Numbered from the stretch's first letter, positions 18,174-27,990 are shown. The stretch: 64,000 nucleotides of DNA from Vibrio rumoiensis (GCF_002218045.2 NZ_AP018686.1:930001-994000); one strand, 5' to 3'. Notes: generated by a model from the letters alone, not told the origin. A program made the numbers and translations.

Positions 18174-18268
18174 TCGAGTGAGTTAATTACTTCGGTTAAC
18201 CACGTCAAAGTGCATTAACCGTCAAAGTAATTATCTAAAGGCAATGCACAAAAACAACCAATGTGCTC

Positions 18269-18302
18269 AAGGCTTAGTCCTGTCCCAATGGGGCTAAGCC
18301 TT
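18269..18302 (+). promoter_or_regulatory. Intercistronic stem-loop between araF and araG
   Basis: AAGGCTTAG and CTAAGCCTT form a perfect 9-bp stem with a smaller CCC/GGG stem inside. No T tract follows, so it more likely slows transcription or protects the araF 3' end than terminates fully. Confidence 0.5.
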
Positions 18303-18318
18303 GCTAAGCGAGGTCATT

Positions 18319-19893
18319 ATGTCGTCTCAACAAAACAATTCATCCCAATCGTATTTCGTCGAATTTGACAACATCTGTCAATATTTTCCGGGTGTTAAAG
18401 CACTTGATGGAATGAGCTTTGGTGTTAAAGAAGGTAGCGTACACGCGCTTATGGGCGAAAATGGCGCAGGAAAATCCACGCTATTAAAAGTCCTCAGTGG
18501 CATAAACCAGCCAACCAAAGGTGAACTTATCATCAATGGTGAAAAGGTAAAATTCACGAACGAAACTGACTCATTAAATCACGGCATCGCCATTATTTAT
18601 CAAGAGCTTAACTTAATCCCAGAATTAAGTGTGGCGGAAAATATTTTCTTAGGTCAATTGCCAACCAAGGGTGGTCGAGTTGACTATGCCAAACTCAATC
18701 AAATGGCAAAAGTACAACTGGAACGTTTAGGTGAAAATATCGACCCTTCCGATTCAGTGAAAAATCTTTCTATTGGTCAATGGCAAATGGTTGAAATTGC
18801 TAAGGCACTCAGCCGTGATGCAAAAATCATCGCTTTTGATGAACCAACCAGTAGCCTATCTCAACGTGAAATTGGTAACTTATTCAAAGTCATAGAAGAA
18901 TTACGCGATCAAGGTAAGGTCATCTTTTATGTTTCACATCGCATGGAAGAAATATTTCGAATCTCCGACGCCCTAACCATTTTTAAAGATGGCACCCATG
19001 TTGAGACTTTCTACGATCTCAGCAAACTCACCAATGACCGTCTTGTCAGCCTGATGGTTGGACGAGAGTTAAAAGATATTTATAACTATCGCGAACGTGA
19101 AATGGGTATAGAAGGCTTGGCCGTTAAAAATATTCTCGGGCCTGGTGTTTCCGAACCTATTTCATTTTCAATTCGCCGAGGCGAGATCTTAGGCTTATTT
19201 GGCCTTGTCGGTTCAGGTCGAACCGAGCTGACTCGCTTATTATTTGGCGCAGAACCTAGACAGCAAGGTGATATTGCCGTTGATACCTACCCTGTCAAAG
19301 TAAACTCCCCGATTGATGCCATCAAAGCCGGTATTACTTATTGCCCCGAAGATAGAAAACTCAGCGGGATCCTGCCGATTTTATCGGTTCAGGAAAACAT
19401 GAATGTGACCGCCCGTCGTAATAACTTGCAATTTGGCAGCTTAATCGACGAAAAATGGGAGCATAAAAACGCCGATGAAAAAGTCAAAAACTTAAAGGTT
19501 AAGACACCAAACTTAGAGCAAAAAATTGGCAATTTATCGGGTGGAAACCAGCAAAAAATCATCCTCGGCCGCTGGCTTTCAACTCATATGAAAGTGCTAA
19601 TTCTGGATGAGCCAACTCGCGGAATCGACGTAGGTGCAAAATCTGAGATCTACGATCTTATCTTCACGTTAGCCGAATCTGGCGTCACGATCTTGATGAT
19701 CTCAAGTGACTTACCAGAAGTGCTTGGCGTAGCCGACCGATTAATAGTAATGAAAGATGGAAAGATTAATGGCGAACTGACTCGTTCCGACTTCAATGAA
19801 GAAGCCGCTTTAAACCTTGCCATGCTCGAACAAGATACGCCTCAAGGCAAAAATGACGAGCCTACAGAATCACGATTAGTTCATGAGGGATAA
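18319..19893 (+). CDS. araG: L-arabinose ABC transporter ATP-binding protein
   Basis: 524 aa from the ATG at 18319 (MSSQQNNSSQSYF), chosen because GAGGT lies 5 bases upstream; the TTG at 18301 opening the longer frame has none. It has two tandem ABC domains: the first with Walker A GENGAGKST and Walker B AFDEPTSSLS, the second with a degenerate P-loop (GLVGSGRTE), signature LSGGNQQK and LILDEPTRGIDVG. This is the usual sugar-importer ATPase that powers AraH. It ends 3 bases before araH. Confidence 0.95.
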   Translation: MSSQQNNSSQSYFVEFDNICQYFPGVKALDGMSFGVKEGSVHALMGENGAGKSTLLKVLSGINQPTKGELIINGEKVKFTNETDSLNHGIAIIYQELNLIPELSVAENIFLGQLPTKGGRVDYAKLNQMAKVQLERLGENIDPSDSVKNLSIGQWQMVEIAKALSRDAKIIAFDEPTSSLSQREIGNLFKVIEELRDQGKVIFYVSHRMEEIFRISDALTIFKDGTHVETFYDLSKLTNDRLVSLMVGRELKDIYNYREREMGIEGLAVKNILGPGVSEPISFSIRRGEILGLFGLVGSGRTELTRLLFGAEPRQQGDIAVDTYPVKVNSPIDAIKAGITYCPEDRKLSGILPILSVQENMNVTARRNNLQFGSLIDEKWEHKNADEKVKNLKVKTPNLEQKIGNLSGGNQQKIILGRWLSTHMKVLILDEPTRGIDVGAKSEIYDLIFTLAESGVTILMISSDLPEVLGVADRLIVMKDGKINGELTRSDFNEEAALNLAMLEQDTPQGKNDEPTESRLVHEG

Positions 19894-19896
19894 ACC

Positions 19897-20880
19897 ATGA
19901 CAACGATGAACCCAGCAACAACGACCAACGAAACAAAGAAAAAATCACGCTTTAAAATCAATCATTTCTGGGATCGATTTGGCATGCTGACCGTATTCGC
20001 CGGTCTATTCATTCTTTGCGCTGTTCTAGTGCCAAACTTTGCTTCCATGATCAACATGCGCGGTCTAGGACTTGCAATATCGATGAGCGGTATGATCGCT
20101 TGTGCCATGCTATTTTGCTTAGCTTGTGGTGATTTAGATCTTTCCGTCGCCTCGATTGTCGCTTGTTCTGGCGTAGTGACTGCGGTCGCGATCAATGCAA
20201 CGGAAAGTGTCACACTCGGTATTGGTGCTGGCTTACTTTCAGGCGTGGCTTTTGGTTTATTCAATGGTTTTATCATTGCGAAACTAAAAGTAAACGCATT
20301 GATCACCACCCTCGCGACCATGCAGATAGCCCGTGGTCTTGGCTACATCATCTCTGATGGTAAAGCCGTTGGTATCACAGAAGAAAGCTTCTTTAGCCTA
20401 GGTAATGCTTCATTTTTAGGCCTGCCTGTTCCAGTATGGCTAACCATCGCTACCTTTGCGGTATTTAGCTTCTTACTCAACAAAACCGTTTATGGCCGTA
20501 ACACATTAGCGATTGGTGGTAATGAAGAAGCTGCTCGTTTAGCCGGTGTCAACGTCACTAAAACCAAACTGATCATCTTCACCGTATCTGGTTTAATCAG
20601 TGCACTAGCTGGGGTTATCTTAGCGGCGCGTATGACCAGTGGTCAGCCAATGACTTCCGTTGGTTTTGAGTTAACGGTGATCTCGGCTTGTGTTCTTGGT
20701 GGTGTTTCACTAAAAGGCGGTATTGGTAAAATTTCTTATGTTATCGCTGGGGTATTGATCTTAGGTACCGTTGAAAATGCTATGAACCTGTTAAACATTT
20801 CACCATTTGCTCAGTACGTCGTACGTGGCAGCATCTTACTTGCAGCGGTTATCTTTGACCGTTATAAGCAAGCAAAATAA
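19897..20880 (+). CDS. araH: L-arabinose ABC transporter permease
   Basis: 327 aa inner membrane permease of the ribose/arabinose class with about eight to ten membrane segments and the conserved ACGDLDLSVASIVACSG and GGNEEAARLAGVNV motifs that contact the ATPase. It is the last gene of araFGH, and a strong terminator follows. No arabinose catabolic or araC genes lie in the window. Confidence 0.95.
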   Translation: MTTMNPATTTNETKKKSRFKINHFWDRFGMLTVFAGLFILCAVLVPNFASMINMRGLGLAISMSGMIACAMLFCLACGDLDLSVASIVACSGVVTAVAINATESVTLGIGAGLLSGVAFGLFNGFIIAKLKVNALITTLATMQIARGLGYIISDGKAVGITEESFFSLGNASFLGLPVPVWLTIATFAVFSFLLNKTVYGRNTLAIGGNEEAARLAGVNVTKTKLIIFTVSGLISALAGVILAARMTSGQPMTSVGFELTVISACVLGGVSLKGGIGKISYVIAGVLILGTVENAMNLLNISPFAQYVVRGSILLAAVIFDRYKQAK

Positions 20881-20898
20881 CTTCCTTTTTCACTTAAC

Positions 20899-20936
20899 AA
20901 AAAACCGCCAATACATTAAGTATTGGCGGTTTTTTA
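20899..20936. terminator. Bidirectional Rho-independent terminator (araH and the Gfo/Idh gene)
   Basis: AAAACCGCCAATAC and GTATTGGCGGTTTT flank a 5-base loop, with T and A tracts on both sides, between two convergent genes. Confidence 0.92.
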
Positions 20937-20950
20937 TCATCGAATAAACA

Positions 20951-22003
20951 TTACTTTTGCAGTTTTAAAGGCACATATTCTGCTTTATTCGCGATGGTTT
21001 CTAAAATATGAATCACGGTTAATGCTTCACTTTTCTCAACCGGAGGGTTGGGTCTTTGACCTTCCACCCAGTTTTTAAAGTCATTATAAAATTGAGTGTA
21101 ATGTAGGTACTCTGCCGGCACTTCTTCTACTCGATCTTTATAGTAAATCTTACATAAACCTTCTGCCGTATCATGACCAAATGTCGGGGAATCTAAAAAG
21201 ATACCTTGCTTTAAGTCGCGTTCTTGTTGGTCAATCTCATACTTTTCAACTGTGGCTTCGGTGGCGTTGATAATCCAGCGAGGTGGATGCTTAACAATTA
21301 ATTGAGAATGACGAACACGAATGCGCAAATTTCCATAAATCAGCTTAATATCATAATAGTCTTCCGGCACGGTATCTGAATGCATTAAGCCTTCACCAAT
21401 GTAGAAATTCTTCTGGTTACACACATCATAAATAAGGCTGTCTGGTTCCCCATATAAACTGACAATCTGATCGATAAAATGCACGGCATGGCCCAACACA
21501 CTGCCATCGTATTGGTTGCCTCGGTTATCCGCGCCATCTGGTCGGTAATGAGTGTGGTTCGACTCAATCTCCATCACCTTACCAATATCTTGACGCTGTA
21601 ATATGTTCTTAATAGTCAGAAAATCACTGTCATAGCGGCGGTTTTGATACGGCGTAATTTTCACATTGTGCGCCTCAGCAAGCCGATACAAATCTTCCAC
21701 TTCCGCTAAAGTATTGCAAAATGGCTTTTCAACAATCACATGCTTGCCGGCCAAGATACTTTTTTTGGTATATTCATAGTGGTATTCCGGAGGCGTGGTA
21801 ACGCTAATCACTTCAGCATCACTATTGAGTAATTGTTCAACATCCGGAAAGCGTGTCAGATCGGTGTTCGTTTGGTAAGGCATATCAAACGATTTTGAAC
21901 CTCGAGTATAAAACCCCACGATTTCATACTGTCCAGAATCTTCTACAAACGGCATGTGATAACGGTTAGTACTTTTGCCGTAGCCAATAAATCCTATTTT
22001 CAT
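20951..22003 (-). CDS. Gfo/Idh/MocA-family NAD(P)-dependent oxidoreductase (YhhX-like)
   Basis: 350 aa. The Rossmann fold begins at MKIGFIGYGKSTNRYHMPFV, followed by SVTTPPEYHYEYTKKSILAGKHVIVEKPF (EKP motif near residue 92) and TPYQNRRYDSDF; the C-terminal part has the alpha/beta sheet fold of the family. It resembles E. coli YhhX, whose substrate is unsettled. AGAGGGA lies 5 bases upstream of the ATG. It is convergent with araH; a role with sugars is likely from the family, but a link to arabinose is not shown. Confidence 0.88.
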   Translation of the reverse strand: MKIGFIGYGKSTNRYHMPFVEDSGQYEIVGFYTRGSKSFDMPYQTNTDLTRFPDVEQLLNSDAEVISVTTPPEYHYEYTKKSILAGKHVIVEKPFCNTLAEVEDLYRLAEAHNVKITPYQNRRYDSDFLTIKNILQRQDIGKVMEIESNHTHYRPDGADNRGNQYDGSVLGHAVHFIDQIVSLYGEPDSLIYDVCNQKNFYIGEGLMHSDTVPEDYYDIKLIYGNLRIRVRHSQLIVKHPPRWIINATEATVEKYEIDQQERDLKQGIFLDSPTFGHDTAEGLCKIYYKDRVEEVPAEYLHYTQFYNDFKNWVEGQRPNPPVEKSEALTVIHILETIANKAEYVPLKLQK

Positions 22004-22056
22004 ACATCCCTCTTTATTGCATTTCGAATTTGGCTATTGTGATAATTCTTTATTCA

Positions 22057-23466
22057 TTAGATATCCGAATCATCCTCTTGATACGCATCGACATCCGGCG
22101 CAATATCTTGACCGCCTAATGCTTGATACAGCGCCACTTGGGCGACAAACTGGTTATAGCGATTTTCTAATAATGACGCTTTGGCGTTTCGCGTGTTTTC
22201 TTGTGAATCCAGTAAATCCATGATGGTGATCGAACCGTATTTATAGCGAGAAATATAAATCTTCTCTGCTTGCTCAGCAGCATCATATTGCTCTTGCAGG
22301 CGATCATGTTGATATTGCAACTGCTCTCTGGCCGATAACGCATTTTCGACATCTTGAAACGCCGAATACAACACTTGACGATAATTGACTACCGCCGATT
22401 GATATTCAACATCCGCGATTGCCTGATTATTTTGCATATCATTCCACTGTAAAAATGGCAGAGTTAAATCAGCACCTAAGCTACCAATCGGATTGGATAA
22501 TAAGTTTTTTAATTCTTCCGATGAGCCACCTAATGCGCCAGTTAGCGTCAGTGTTGGCAAGTACTCTAAATCTGCCGAATCTTTACTGGCGAGACTCGAT
22601 TTAATGTCGTAAATCGCCGCTTTAACATCTGGCCTGCGGATCAATAAATCGGCAGGAACACCCGATGATACTTGCGGCAAGGTAATATCAGGTAATTGCT
22701 TAACGTTTTGTGTCATATCGAGCGGCGGCTGATTAAATAAAATCGCAAACGCATTATTCGCTTCCACCAGCTGTTGATTAAATTGGCTCTGCTGCGCTTG
22801 CAAGCTGGCGAGGCTGCGTTTCGCTTCCAATACATCCAGCTTAGTCACTGCGCCCAATTGATATTGACGAGTGATCAAGTCTAAGGTTTTTTGCGCATCT
22901 GCCACATCACTTTCACTTAGTGCGATGCGCTGCTTTAAATAGCCAATTTGCCAGTAAAGCGACGCGGTAGTCGCCACTAAACTTTGCGCGGTGCTTTCTC
23001 TATCTTCAAGACTCGCCATTGCCGCCCATTTAGCTTGATCGGTATCAGCTGAAATTTTTCCCCACAAATCCAATTCATAACTGACCGATAAGTTGGTGCG
23101 GTAACTGTCGGTTGAATCGCCACCATCTAAGGGTTTAGACACACCAGCAGAAGTAGTTGAACTTAACTGCGGATACAAATCATCATCAGCCAGGCCCATT
23201 TGTAGCCGAGCCTTTTTCAAAGTGAACGTCGCAAGAGCTAAATCGTTGTTAGTGATCAACGCTTTATCAATAAATTGATTCAGGGTTTGATCATTAAACG
23301 CATACCACCATGGGTCCACTTTTACCGCTTGAGAAAGATGCTTTTGTTGCCAGCCTTCTGGTATTTGCACTGGCGGCGCTTGATAGTCCGTTCGGGTTAA
23401 TGTGCCACAACCAGTTAACACAACGGAGCTTAACACTAGGCTAATTATTGTTTTATTCATCATCAT
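22057..23466 (-). CDS. NodT/TolC-type outer membrane efflux lipoprotein
   Basis: 469 aa. A lipobox (SSVVLTGC, Cys20) marks it as a lipoprotein. Two outer membrane factor repeats are visible (DLALATFTLKKARLQMGLADDD, ARLSLA-like helices, VNYRQVLYSAFQDVENALSAREQ, SRYKYGSITIMDLLDSQ). It should form the outer membrane channel for the adjacent MacAB. Its ATG overlaps the macB stop by one base (TAATG), so the three genes form one operon. Confidence 0.92.
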   Translation of the reverse strand: MMMNKTIISLVLSSVVLTGCGTLTRTDYQAPPVQIPEGWQQKHLSQAVKVDPWWYAFNDQTLNQFIDKALITNNDLALATFTLKKARLQMGLADDDLYPQLSSTTSAGVSKPLDGGDSTDSYRTNLSVSYELDLWGKISADTDQAKWAAMASLEDRESTAQSLVATTASLYWQIGYLKQRIALSESDVADAQKTLDLITRQYQLGAVTKLDVLEAKRSLASLQAQQSQFNQQLVEANNAFAILFNQPPLDMTQNVKQLPDITLPQVSSGVPADLLIRRPDVKAAIYDIKSSLASKDSADLEYLPTLTLTGALGGSSEELKNLLSNPIGSLGADLTLPFLQWNDMQNNQAIADVEYQSAVVNYRQVLYSAFQDVENALSAREQLQYQHDRLQEQYDAAEQAEKIYISRYKYGSITIMDLLDSQENTRNAKASLLENRYNQFVAQVALYQALGGQDIAPDVDAYQEDDSDI

Positions 23467-25430
23467 TAATCTCGCGCTAATGCTTCGACAGGATCAAGCT
23501 TGGCAGCGTTTCTAGCTGGTAAGAAACCGAACACAATACCAATCAAAGTTGAACATACGAATGCCCAAATAATCGACGCTACAGAATAAATCATTTGGAA
23601 ACTGCCATTGAATGAACTGAGTAATGCGCCCAATCCAAACGCTAAGCCAATACCGGCAATGCCTCCGCACAAACACACTAATACCGCTTCAATTAAGAAC
23701 TGACGCAAAATATCAATTTGCCTTGCGCCTACCGCCATTCGAACGCCAATTTCTTTGGTACGTTCGGTCACTGACACCAACATAATGTTCATCACGCCAA
23801 TGCCACCTACCACCAATGAAATAACCGCAATCGAAGAAATCAATAAGGTCATCATCGCGGTGGTCTTTTCAATATTTTGACGAATAGTATCGGTATTAAT
23901 GGTGAAGAAATCTTCCGTACCATGACGCATTTTTAACAAGCTAATAATGCCTTGCTCAGCGGCACTGCTCGGGGCATTTTCATCAATCCGTACCGTGATG
24001 CTATTGAGATAACGTTGTCCCATCATTCGGCCAGACATCGTGGTATAAGGCACCCACACATTCAAACTGTCGTTATTACCAAACGCACTTTCTTTCGGAG
24101 CGGTCACACCGACAATCCGCACTGGCAATCGACCTAGGAAGATCACCTGCCCAATCGGATTTTTATCCGGAAATAACGCTTGTCTGGTATTGTCATCAAT
24201 CACCGCATCTTGCGCTAACGCATCGACACTGTCTTGCTGCCAAAACTGCCCTTGCGCAATCTCATACCCTTTAACGCGAAAATAATCCGGCCCAACCCCT
24301 TCTACCGACGCGCTGACCGCTTCATTGTCATAACGAACGGTTAAGCTATTACTGAGTGATGGTGTCACGCTATCGACATAAGATAAGTTTTTAATCGCTT
24401 TGGCATCTTCAGCGGTCAAAGTACGCACTCGCCCAGAGCGTCTATCACCAAACCCTGTACCCGGTCGAATATCAATGGTGTTGGTGCCCATGGAAGCGAT
24501 ATTGGCTAAGATTTGCTTTTGCGTACCATTGCCCAGCGCCACGACTGAAACCACTGACGCAATGCCAATAATGATACCCAACATGGTTAAAAAGGTACGC
24601 ATTCGATGGCTCGACATCGCCAGTAAAGCCATTTTCAATGCATCAATAAAACTGTCCCAATGCCACCAATGTGAAGCAGAATGGCCTTGAGGATGCAATT
24701 TCTTTGGAGTAGCAGGAGTCACTTGCGAGGAGGGACTGAACTCATCAGATCGCGTATCAGCAATGATCTCACCATCTTTGATTTCGATAATACGATCCGC
24801 AAAATGCGCCACATCCATATCATGAGTCACCAAAATAATGGTATGCCCCATTTGATGCAGCTCTTTCAACAACGCCATCATTTCTTGGCCGCTTTGACTA
24901 TCTAAGGCCCCCGTTGGCTCATCAGCCAAAATCACATCACCGCCGTTCATTAAGGCGCGAGCGACACTAACACGCTGTTGCTGACCGCCACTTAACTGGT
25001 TTGGTTTATGAGTTAAACGCTCGCCCAACCCTAAACGGCCCAATAACTGCTGGGCACGTTCGCTGCGTTGTGAATGAGGCACTCCGGCATACACCGCCGG
25101 CACTTCCACATTACCAACTGCGGTTAAATCGCTGAGCAAATGGTAACGCTGGAAGATAAAACCAAAATATTCTCGGCGCAGTTCCGCTAATTGATCGCTA
25201 TCAAGCGTAGAAGTATCTTGTCCGTTAATCCAATATTGACCGGAGCTAGGCTGATCAAGGCAACCTAAGATATTCATCAAGGTCGACTTACCAGAACCCG
25301 ACGCGCCAACAATCGCCACCATTTCACCTTGCTGGATCTCAAGGCTGACGTTATTTAATACGGTTAATGACTCATCACCACTGGCAAAACAACGAGTAAG
25401 GTTTTCAATTTTCAGTAAAGGCTGGCCCAT
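23466..25430 (-). CDS. macB: MacB-type ABC exporter: fused ATPase and permease
   Basis: 654 aa. The N-terminal ABC domain has Walker A GASGSGKSTLMN, signature LSGGQQQRVSVARAL and Walker B ILADEPTGALD. After a linker (about 230-255) come four membrane segments: one near 275-300 and three at the C terminus (ISLVVGGIGVMNIMLVSVTERTKEIG is part of this), with a large periplasmic domain between. MacB uses ATP to drive substrates from the periplasm through the outer membrane channel. It starts 4 bases after macA. The exported compound cannot be read from sequence. Confidence 0.94.
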   Translation of the reverse strand: MGQPLLKIENLTRCFASGDESLTVLNNVSLEIQQGEMVAIVGASGSGKSTLMNILGCLDQPSSGQYWINGQDTSTLDSDQLAELRREYFGFIFQRYHLLSDLTAVGNVEVPAVYAGVPHSQRSERAQQLLGRLGLGERLTHKPNQLSGGQQQRVSVARALMNGGDVILADEPTGALDSQSGQEMMALLKELHQMGHTIILVTHDMDVAHFADRIIEIKDGEIIADTRSDEFSPSSQVTPATPKKLHPQGHSASHWWHWDSFIDALKMALLAMSSHRMRTFLTMLGIIIGIASVVSVVALGNGTQKQILANIASMGTNTIDIRPGTGFGDRRSGRVRTLTAEDAKAIKNLSYVDSVTPSLSNSLTVRYDNEAVSASVEGVGPDYFRVKGYEIAQGQFWQQDSVDALAQDAVIDDNTRQALFPDKNPIGQVIFLGRLPVRIVGVTAPKESAFGNNDSLNVWVPYTTMSGRMMGQRYLNSITVRIDENAPSSAAEQGIISLLKMRHGTEDFFTINTDTIRQNIEKTTAMMTLLISSIAVISLVVGGIGVMNIMLVSVTERTKEIGVRMAVGARQIDILRQFLIEAVLVCLCGGIAGIGLAFGLGALLSSFNGSFQMIYSVASIIWAFVCSTLIGIVFGFLPARNAAKLDPVEALARD

Positions 25431-25434
25431 AATA

Positions 25435-26598
25435 TTACAGTCTCATCCGGCCACGTTTACTTGAAAAGGTATCATCGGAAGGCATGCCAACAATCACTTG
25501 GTCGCCTTCATCTAAACCAGAGAGAATTTCCGCATGTACTTTATTATTGATCCCTACGGTTACGTTTTTATACACCACGTCTTGCCCTTGCAAAACAGGG
25601 ACTTCAAATTGCCCTTCCCCTTTAGATGGTTGCAATACTTGCGCCGGTACAAGTAACGCATCTTTCGATTGATTTAAGATGATCGACACTTGCGCCGTCA
25701 TGCCAATTCGCAGTGTGCCTTGTGGGTTTTTTACATCAAATAACGCGTTGTAATAAATCGCATCGGTGTCAGTGACCGCAAGCTGGCTATCATCGCCAGT
25801 CATAATGGTTGGGCCGGGTTCGATGGCGCGTAATGTGCCTTGGTATTTTTTATTTGGCTGACCCAAAATGCTGAAATAAGCGGTTTGACCTGGTTGAACA
25901 TGAATCACATCCGCTTCGGAGATTTGTGCTTTCACTGTCATGGTATCAAGCTGAGCAAGCTCAATAATAGTTGGCGTGGTTTGATTGGCGTTGACCGTTT
26001 GGCCACTTTCTACTGCGGTGTACACCACCGTGCCGTCCATCGGAGCACTAATCGTGGTGTAGCCTAGATCCACTTGTGCGCTGTCGACATTGATTTTGGC
26101 TTTTTCAATTTCCGCTTTTAATTGGGCTAAATCCGCTTGGTAGATCGCGAGCGTCGCTTCTGCACTTTCGTAATCGGCGCGAGAACTGGCTTCGGCTGCC
26201 AGCATGCCCTTCTGGCGTTGGTATTCATATTTTGCTTGTTTGATTTGCGCCTGCTTAGCTCGGTATTGCGCATTTAAACTATCAAGTGAGGCTTGCGATT
26301 CTTTAAGGTTATTTTGCTGAGTTAAGCTATCAATCTGGGCAATCAAATCCCCTTGCTTCACCTCATCACCTAGTGATACCGCCAGTTTTTGGATTTGCCC
26401 TGAAACCTGCGCACCGACATTCACCAACTTGGCTGCTTGCAACATACCATTGGCTAATACGGTATTTTCAATATTAGCGCGCTGCACCGTTTCCGTGGCG
26501 TAGGCTGGCGCTGGCTCCGACTGGCCAAAATAAAACCAACTCGCAATGCCGATAACCGGAACCGCAACAATAAGCATCCATCTTTTTTTAATTTTCAT
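25435..26598 (-). CDS. macA: MacA-type periplasmic adaptor protein
   Basis: 387 aa. An N-terminal membrane anchor (WMLIVAVPVIGIASWFYFG) is followed by a lipoyl domain (LVNVGAQVSGQIQKLAVSLG), a coiled-coil hairpin (about 90-180), the second lipoyl half (ISAPMDGTVVYTAVESGQTV), a barrel and a membrane-proximal domain ending GMPSDDTFSSKRGRMRL. It links MacB to the outer membrane factor encoded two genes downstream. It is the first gene of the operon. Confidence 0.94.
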   Translation of the reverse strand: MKIKKRWMLIVAVPVIGIASWFYFGQSEPAPAYATETVQRANIENTVLANGMLQAAKLVNVGAQVSGQIQKLAVSLGDEVKQGDLIAQIDSLTQQNNLKESQASLDSLNAQYRAKQAQIKQAKYEYQRQKGMLAAEASSRADYESAEATLAIYQADLAQLKAEIEKAKINVDSAQVDLGYTTISAPMDGTVVYTAVESGQTVNANQTTPTIIELAQLDTMTVKAQISEADVIHVQPGQTAYFSILGQPNKKYQGTLRAIEPGPTIMTGDDSQLAVTDTDAIYYNALFDVKNPQGTLRIGMTAQVSIILNQSKDALLVPAQVLQPSKGEGQFEVPVLQGQDVVYKNVTVGINNKVHAEILSGLDEGDQVIVGMPSDDTFSSKRGRMRL

Positions 26599-26930
26599 AG
26601 GGAGAGCGAATTTAGAAAAGTCATAACAAAGTTATACCGATTCTTTCAGAAACATCAAAGGGTAAAGCATGTAAAGAAAGGTAAAAGTACTGATTTATCG
26701 GTATCGCGTTAAAGATAAATACACCAAACCGAGCCCCTCATTCGACATTGAACGTGAGCGCTCCCTCACTTCATACATAAATTTCCACACGTTAGCCAAA
26801 GGTCGAATAAGCACAATTGAAATATAGAGTTAGGCTTTAACAGATAACGTTATCAATTAAAAATGTCACCTAAAGCAATAACACCAAAAAGTACATCAAC
26901 AGAATTACTCCAAATGGAAGAGGGTTATTT
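26599..26930. other. Divergent macA/dctP regulatory region
   Basis: No gene was seen. It should carry both promoters; the one clear element is the GATAACGTTATC palindrome near the dctP side. Confidence 0.6.
26843..26854. promoter_or_regulatory. Palindrome GATAACGTTATC, candidate operator of dctPQM
   Basis: This 12-bp perfect palindrome with central CG lies 77 bases before the dctP start codon. The form resembles LacI/GntR-type operators with a central CG step. No regulator gene is adjacent, so the binding protein is unknown. Confidence 0.4.
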
Positions 26931-27953
26931 ATGTTTTCCTTTATACGAAAAGCTTCAACTACTGGCCGGACACTCCTTTGTGCGGCTTCTATTGTCACGA
27001 CATCCATGATGTTCGCTTTTTCTGCTAACGCGGCCGATCCAATTGTGATCAAGTTTTCTCACGTGGTGGCCGACAGCACACCAAAAGGACAAGGCGCATT
27101 ACTGTTTAAAAAATTGGTCGAAGAACGTTTAAAAGGCAAAGTCGAAGTACAAGTGTATTCCAACTCATCGCTTTATGGTGATGGTAAAGAAATGGAAGCC
27201 TTGCTACTTGGCGATGTGCAATTTATCGCGCCTTCTTTAGCGAAATTCGGCCAATACACCAAGAAATTACAAGTTTTCGATCTTCCTTTCCTATTCAAAG
27301 ATATTAATGCGGTCGATAAATTCCAACAAAGTGAAACTGGAAAATCGTTATTAAAATCGATGGAAAACCACAACATTACAGGCTTAGGTTACTGGCACAA
27401 CGGAATGAAACAACTTTCTGCGAATAAACCTCTTCATGTACCGCGCGACGCTCGTGGTCTGAAATTCCGTGTACAAGCTTCCGATGTATTAGATGAGCAA
27501 TTTAAAGCGGTTCGTGCGAACCCAAGAAAAATGAGCTTCGCTGAAGTATACCAAGGCCTACAAACCGGCGTGGTCAACGGGGCAGAAAACCCTTGGTCGA
27601 ACATCTACTCACAAAAATTCAACGAAGTACAAAAGTACATCACCGAATCTAACCACGGCGTACTGGATTACATGTTGATCACTAACACCAAGTTCTGGAA
27701 TGGTTTACCGGATGATATTCGCGCGCAGCTGTCTGATATTTTGGATGAAGTGACGGAGCATGTGAACTCAGAAGCTGGTGCTTTAAACCAAACGGCGAAA
27801 CAATCTATTATCGATTCTGGTACTTCTGAAATCATCCAATTAACCCCAGAAGAACGCGCAGAGTGGGTAAAAGCGATGAAGCCAGTTTGGGCTAAATTCG
27901 AAGATGATATTGGTTCTGATGTGATTGAAGCTGCACTCGCGGCAGGCAATTAA
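26931..27953 (+). CDS. dctP: TRAP transporter C4-dicarboxylate-binding protein
   Basis: 340 aa periplasmic solute-binding protein. The signal peptide extends to about residue 34 (MFAFSANAADPIVIKFSH spans the cleavage area). DctP features include ADSTPKGQGALLFKKLVEER, the arginine region GLKFRVQASDVL and the NPWSNIYSQKF stretch. It delivers malate, fumarate or succinate to DctQM. AGAGGG lies before the ATG. It is the first gene of the operon. Confidence 0.92.
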   Translation: MFSFIRKASTTGRTLLCAASIVTTSMMFAFSANAADPIVIKFSHVVADSTPKGQGALLFKKLVEERLKGKVEVQVYSNSSLYGDGKEMEALLLGDVQFIAPSLAKFGQYTKKLQVFDLPFLFKDINAVDKFQQSETGKSLLKSMENHNITGLGYWHNGMKQLSANKPLHVPRDARGLKFRVQASDVLDEQFKAVRANPRKMSFAEVYQGLQTGVVNGAENPWSNIYSQKFNEVQKYITESNHGVLDYMLITNTKFWNGLPDDIRAQLSDILDEVTEHVNSEAGALNQTAKQSIIDSGTSEIIQLTPEERAEWVKAMKPVWAKFEDDIGSDVIEAALAAGN

Positions 27954-27990
27954 TTGTTAATCGGATTCACTTCAATAAAAAGGCCAACCA

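Noticed and set aside
26750..26780. CRP site before dctP (GTGAGCGCTCCCTCAC)
   Set aside because: The two half sites are 8 bases apart instead of 6.
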